A DNA stretch of 64,000 nucleotides from Climacteris rufus (taxonomy: Eukaryota; Chordata; Aves; Passeriformes; Climacteridae): positions 1,061,324 to 1,125,323 of the forward strand of contig VZRZ01007863.1 in assembly GCA_013398175.1 (NCBI GenBank), given 5' to 3'. The notes under the pieces are model-generated. The model ran no database searches. It was not told where the DNA came from and was given only the letters and a program-made list of their open reading frames with translations. Below are positions 58,628 through 64,000 of the stretch, one piece after another (position 1 is the stretch's first letter; every line of letters starts with the position of its first letter). A program made the position numbers and the translations under genes.

Positions 58628-61600
58628 TCCACTGTCACAAAGTTCCTGGGTTTTGTTTTGTTCTGTTATTAAACTGTTTCATTTGCTTGGTTTGCTCTTG
58701 AATTCATCTCAAGACAAGGCAGCGGGGCATGCAAGCCGAGACACCGGCACAGACGCACACACAGGCTTCATCTTCACAAACAAGGTCTTTGCTGGAGCTG
58801 CTGCTTCCCAGCCTGGGTCTTGGACACCTCCTGGGACAGGAGGCCCACCCGTGGGCAGGGTTCCCACCCCCTGGGACAGGGCACCCAGCCCGGGGCTGGT
58901 GGCCACGGGAGCAGAGAGAGAAGGGAAGGATGATTTTCCTGCAGTGCTGCTGGAATTGTCAGGGCTGACACATGTAAACTGAGACCCCAAAACTGCTGCA
59001 CCCCAAACTGTGCACTGAGACCAGGGCCATCAGCTCCCTCCTGTGTCCCCAGCCCTCACTTCTGTGCCAGCCAGACCCCTCCCTTCCAATGCCCTTGGGA
59101 AGGACGGGTGACAGATGCCCTCACTAAATGCCCCACATCTCCTTGGATGGGGGACAGCGAGCTGGCTGCAGGTCACCCACCCACCCCAAATGACCCCCTC
59201 CAAACCTAAATACATGGGAAGGGGGCAGCTCTGCCAGTGATTTCAGCTGCCCCCATGCCATGCCTGGCCCAGCTTCAAAGCCAGCCCTGCTCCAAGACCC
59301 AGATCCCCAGACTCCAAGACCTCTCCACCTTCTGGGCAGCTGCATCCCTGCCCACTGAGGAGCAGGGACTCTGGGCTGGGGTTCCACAGCCCCAGCCTCC
59401 CTGTCCAACAGGAGTGTGGTGTTCTGATGGCATGGGAAACACCAACAGGCACCACTTCTGTGAAGGCAGGTGAGGTGCAGCTGGTACCTGGCACACACAG
59501 GCACAAACAGGGTCTGGGGTCCCCCATAAGCAAACACCCCCCTGCACCAACCCAGCAGAGAGCACTCCTGGGACCAGCCTGGTCTCGTTATAAATTGCAT
59601 TAATTATCAGGCTGCTCCAGAGGAAAAACCCTTCCCTTCTCTCTCTCTTGGGTCCTGGTTTGTGCTGTGAGGAGAGGGCAGGGGAATCTGCCCCCAGAGC
59701 CTTCTCCCACGTTCGTGCTCCCGGGGGAAACAGCTCAGCCCAGCCCAGCCCCAGAGCTCAAGGAAAGACGGATACAAAGCAGCAACAGTCAGCACACGGA
59801 CAGAAAAAGGAAAAGAAAGGAAAGTCCAGACATGGCATTTAATGGGGCAACACCGACAGGGACAAATGAGAGGGGGGACATGCCACAGTCACCGGGGCTG
59901 GACCCTCACCTCTGCCTGGCTGTGCTGTGGGTCCCCTCCCCACCGCCAGGGCTCTGTTTTGGGCAGGCACCAGGAACCCAAGGACGAACAGAGACAAACC
60001 AGGGCTGTTTCATCACGAGCAGGTGTCAAACAGAGGCAGAGTTAATGACTCACTGATGTAAATTCCACCCTGCTCCCGCTGTTCCACACGTGCCCCATGC
60101 TCAGTGGGTCCTGCCAAGCCCTCGTGGCCTCAGCCCTGAGCCGTACCCAGCGCTCCTGTTTGCCAGGGCACAGCATCAAACCACTTCCCAGAGTGGGATG
60201 GCTCACCCCGGCCACTCCACTGATGGGGAAACTGAGGCACGAGGAGGTTAAGGCCAACATTTCCAAGCACAAGACGCTCCAAGCCTTATTTTCTGTGATA
60301 TCAAGACGCTGCAGATCCTGGTGATGTTCAGGAGGAATCAGGGGCCCTCGGTGCTCCCCAGAAGGGAGAAGCATCCAAACCAGGGTCCCAAATCTGCAGT
60401 CTGGGGGAACACTGGGGCCAAAACACTTTGCTCAGGGGCTCTCAGCATGCCAAGGGCCCCAGCAGGGCTGACTTCCTGGGGAAACATCTGTGAGCACCGA
60501 TGGAGCTCAACCCATGACAGGTCTTCCAAAAATTAAAAGCTTTCCAGGGGAAAGTGTCAGAGCAAATGAGGTTTGGCTTTGCCTGGGAACAGTGTCAGAC
60601 GTGGCAGGGCCATCATTCATCAGCAGAGGCGATTACAGCAGTGTCACATTCATTGGGGACATCCATTGGCACAGGGCGGGGACCAGTCTGGTAGACAAGC
60701 TTTCAACAAGTTGGAGGCACTGCAAAAACCTACCCCAGAGAGTTGCATTTTGGCCACAGAGCAACAAGGAAAGGAGGTTTCCGTGGGAGGGAGTGAGGTG
60801 ACACCCTCCAGGAGCCCCTCTACAACAAAACATGGGCACCTTCGGGGGCAGGAACTGCAGAAGAGACAGGAATATTGCACATGGACATGAGGTCAGTGTC
60901 CTTGGGGATGGGGAAAGGTGGTTTTTTTGTGGGCATCAAGAAGTACCACAAGCACAACATCCCAGAACTGGGGAGTGGGGCTGGTGGCAAAGAACCAGCA
61001 CCCCTTGGCTGGGGTGTCTGTCCCTGCCATGCCAGGAGGATTCAGGGAACACTGAGGCACCACCTTGTGTCCTGCATCGTGAGACATCTGTGGGACTGTC
61101 CTCCACATCCAGATGTCACCTCCCACTGCCATGAGGACAGTCCTCTGGCCGGGCCTGGCCATGGGAGCTGCAGATGTCCCAGGAGACAGCTGGGTGGAAT
61201 GATGCTGCCACCATCATCAGGACCAGGGATGGAAGGGTGAGCCTCCAGGGCAGCTTTAGAGATCCCAAAGGCATCTTGCACATTGCTCCTGAGGGGATGC
61301 ACATCTCTCCTTCCCCAGGGCAGGGGCCAAGGCAGATGGAAACGGAGCTGAGGCATCACCCATGCAATGCTCATTCTCAGCAGAGATGCCAGCTCTGTCC
61401 CACGGTGTGAGTGCCGGTGGGGCTGAGCCAGGGCACACCCCAGAGGGGTGGTGGGTGTTGATGGAGAGTGGAGAGGCCATGCAGGTCCTGTTCATGCCCG
61501 GGGGGCTGCAGCCCAGTGTCCCCAGTGTTCCCAGCCCTTTGCCTCCTCCAAGGCGGGTGCAAGCGGCTCCGCTTCAGGGCCATGCCCTGGGTTCACAGCA

Positions 61601-62339
61601 AAACCTCCCATGTCCTATGGGAGTGAGGGGATAAGGAGACACCCTGGGCTGTGCACAGCCCAGCCTGGCACTCCCCTGTCACATTGCCCCAGCTGGGATG
61701 GGGGGGGATGGAGCAAGACAGAGCAAGGCACCCCCTCTGCTCCTCCAGCCCCGCTGGCACACGGGACAATTCCAAGCCACCACCAAACACCTTCCCACCG
61801 TTTGCAGAGCAGAAAATAGCAAAGGAATCTGCCTGAAAGCAAAACCCAGCTCTGGGCTCCATTAATACTTTCTCATGCAGTGAAAAAATGAATAAGAAAG
61901 GAAATAGGGACATTCTGGTGCCCGGTGGTTTCCTCGCCCTGCCTGACTGGGGGGATGGAGCTTGGTCTGCTCGGAGCCTGGGCTGAGTGAGCCCTCACTG
62001 AGCTCCCAAAGGGAAGGAACAGAAAAATGCAGGAAACATGGGAATGGGAGGAGGAAAAGAAGCTACAGCACCCCCTCCAAACAGCAGCCAGCCCACAGAG
62101 CTTGGGACACGGGGGGTGGGAGGAGAGTGGGGAAGGCAGATTTTTGGCTTCATTGTTATTGCAGGCTCCCGGGTCCCCGCAATAGTGTACGAGCATGTAA
62201 ACCTTACAGATCCTCACCTGGGTGGGTGGACACACACACGAGAGACGAAACACAGCAGCAACATTTACAACAAATAAATAAGGATATCGATCATCGAGAT
62301 AGGCATATAAAAAAAAGCCTCACTTTTTTCTACTGAAGG

Positions 62340-62362
62340 AAAAAAACAAAACAAAACAAAAA
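62340..62362 (+). repeat. CAAAA-type A-rich simple repeat with nearby ambiguous base
   Basis: AACAAAACAAAACAAAAAACC; a single N lies at 62368. Probably polymerase-sensitive sequence in the NCS1 UTR. Confidence 0.8.
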
Positions 62363-63589
62363 ACCAANGCACAATACTGTCTCACCAAAAAAAAATAAAA
62401 TTATAATATAATATATATCCCTAGTGAGCTGGGCCGGGCTGCCAGCGGCGTGGTGGGTGATGCCAGGACTCTGTTTGTTCCCAGGCGCCGTCGGTGCCTC
62501 GGCTCCCCGGCCACCCCACCCGGGCAGCACCCCGGGGTGCAGCCCCCGGTACCTTGGGCTGGCTCCCGAGGGAGGACCCCGCCGGCACATCCGCAGTCCC
62601 ATCCGGAAATGTAGGAAAAGGGGAGCAAAGGGGGCGAGGAGGCCGAGGGGGCTCTGCCTGCGGCGCTGCTCGAGCCGTTCCCCCGGCCCTCAAGTCCTGG
62701 GCGTTCGCTGCCGCTCAGGCCGGGGCCTGGCGCGGGTGTTTCTGGAAAAAGCAGAAGTTGGCAGATGGCAGCGGCTGGTTCAGAGTGCAGAGAGGGGCAG
62801 TGAGCTCGCGCTTCGAGGGCATCCTCTGCTCGCGGAACAGAAAGGCCGGGAGGGACAGGCAAGCTTCGCGCGGCGGTGGTCGGATGGCACGGAGAGCGTC
62901 TCCCCCCAGGCATCTGCAGGACAGGGTGGGGAGAAGGGGGACACGGTGAGAAGGGTGAGGAGAAATCCTATGGCCCTCTCATGTGACACCAGTGCAGCTG
63001 GAAGGGCAAAGCTGGAAACACAATAGAGATTTGAAATGCTCAGAACTCCAGTGGGGTTAAAAACCACCCCACCCACCACGGCTGGACGCTGCCTGGACTA
63101 TGATGACCAAAATCACTCCAAGTGCACAGCTCCACACGGCACAGCAAGGACCACAGGGTGCTCAGCTCAGCACCTGTGTGATGCTGTGAACCACAGCGTC
63201 CCTGACACCGCCCTGCCAAACCCAGCTCCAGGGCAGAATATAATAAGATAAAATAAAACATTTAATATAATCTCTCTCTGGAGTGTCCCCATGCCCCCAG
63301 CACAGCAGCTGCCTCCCTGCCTCCTCTGCAGCCACATCTGCTGGCGAGGGCGTGAGCTGGGCTGCAGGCAAATGCTGCCATCTCCATGGGATGGATGGTG
63401 CTCTGTGGGGTGAGAAGGACTGGGAGAAATCCATCCAAATGGGGGAAACATCCCCCCGGCTGGATCTGGGGGGGAAATCCATGTTTTGGTGCTTCAGCAG
63501 AGGAAAATCAGCTGCCTGTGCCTGGGGAAGGCGGGAGATGAGACTCCCCCAGCCCCTGGCACTGCACTCACCGCCGCTCGGCCCCGGGA

Positions 63590-63688
63590 CTATACGAGCC
63601 CATCGTAGAGGGAGAGCGCCTGCACAATGGAGGGGTCGGCCTTGGAGCCCTCCTGGAATTCCTGCAGCGTCAGCTTCCCGTCTGCGTT
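63590..63688 (-). CDS. NCS1: NCS1, neuronal calcium sensor 1, last coding exon
   Basis: EF-hand calcium sensor that acts at membranes in neurons and regulates exocytosis, phosphatidylinositol 4-kinase and channel activity. The exon encodes the last 32 residues plus stop. They include the second half of EF-hand 4 (NADGKLTLQEF) and the C-terminal tail EGSKADPSIVQALSLYDGLV, which as I recall is identical to the mammalian protein. The acceptor TGTTTTGCAG precedes the codon for the first Asn, phase 0. Upstream exons (EF-hands 1-3) lie right of position 64000 and none is seen in 63689-64000. The gene is truncated by the window edge, not broken. Confidence 0.97.
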   Translation of the reverse strand, partial: NADGKLTLQEFQEGSKADPSIVQALSLYDGLV

Positions 63689-64000
63689 CTGCAAAACACT
63701 CCTGTCACAGCACTGCTTGACCCCAGCTGAGCACCCCAACACCCCAGGACCTGGCGCACCCACCCCACCCCACACAGCCACCCCAGTCCTCCCACCGCCA
63801 CAGCCTCGGTTTCCCCCTCATCCCATGCCAGCAGCCAGGGAGCAGTGCCAGGCAGGGGGCAATGCCACCTCAGAGACCCTGCAATGGATACAGGGATCTC
63901 AGAGGGATGTGGCGCTCCCACACTGATCTTGGCAGCAGCTCAGACCTTGTATCAGTGGGGGAAGGAAGCACCTGCAAGAGTCAAGGCTCAGCCAAGGGAC
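63689..64000 (-). other. NCS1 intron (partial)
   Basis: Ordinary intron sequence upstream of the last NCS1 exon; nothing else recognised. Confidence 0.85.

Larger units (their letters stand above)
58605..63589 (-). other. NCS1: NCS1 3' UTR (left end inferred)
   Basis: No splice or coding signal after the stop codon for 5 kb on the minus strand, and a convincing poly(A) signal at 58622-58627. An AT-rich stretch at 62260-62420 (minus TATGCCTATCTCGATGATCG, then TATTTATTTG) looks like conserved UTR sequence. From memory, mammalian NCS1 transcripts also have multi-kilobase 3' UTRs. Shorter isoforms could end earlier, for example near a minus-strand ATTAAA at 59838-59843. Confidence 0.5.

Noticed and set aside
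1..64000. CR1, LTR or endogenous viral elements
   Set aside because: I looked for the CR1 3' repeat and for reverse-transcriptase or gag-like frames and saw none. A repeat-library search would be needed to exclude degraded copies.

Overview
The window is vertebrate nuclear DNA, most likely from a bird. It is GC-rich, has compact introns, shows no recognisable long interspersed repeats, and carries part of a block known from human chromosome 9q34 (NCS1, HMCN2, ASS1). All three genes lie on the minus strand, so on the + strand they read right to left. Species was not determined; bird is inferred from compactness and base composition, and the gene order only says vertebrate.

Positions 1-22.5 kb hold ASS1 (argininosuccinate synthase). 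Eleven coding exons (2586-20081) give the first 324 codons in one frame. The last part of the protein (about 88 residues in human) lies beyond the left edge. A TATA box (22559-22564) and a short noncoding exon ending in a strong splice donor (22487) mark the probable promoter. The ASS1 introns are unusual: many AT-rich, homeodomain-motif-rich islands sit in GC-rich DNA. They look like conserved noncoding elements, and ASS1 may be a bystander host for developmental enhancers.

Positions 23.6-56.3 kb hold a complete HMCN2 (hemicentin-2). I traced 79 coding exons with compatible splice phases. They sum to 12,171 bases, a 4,056-residue protein with no frame break: signal peptide, von Willebrand A domain, hemicentin linker, 33 Ig domains, nidogen-G2-like beta barrel, calcium-binding EGF modules and a fibulin-type C-terminus. 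The protein is an extracellular matrix component.

Positions 58.6-63.7 kb hold the 3' end of NCS1 (neuronal calcium sensor 1): the last coding exon (63590-63688) and a probable 5 kb 3' UTR ending at a clear poly(A) signal (58622-58627). The rest of NCS1 lies beyond the right edge.

The genes are tightly packed: about 1 kb separates the HMCN2 3' end from the ASS1 promoter, and about 2.3 kb separates the NCS1 poly(A) site from the HMCN2 start codon. Other content is tandem repeats, homopolymers, one 122-base assembly gap (12917-13038) and one ambiguous base (62368).
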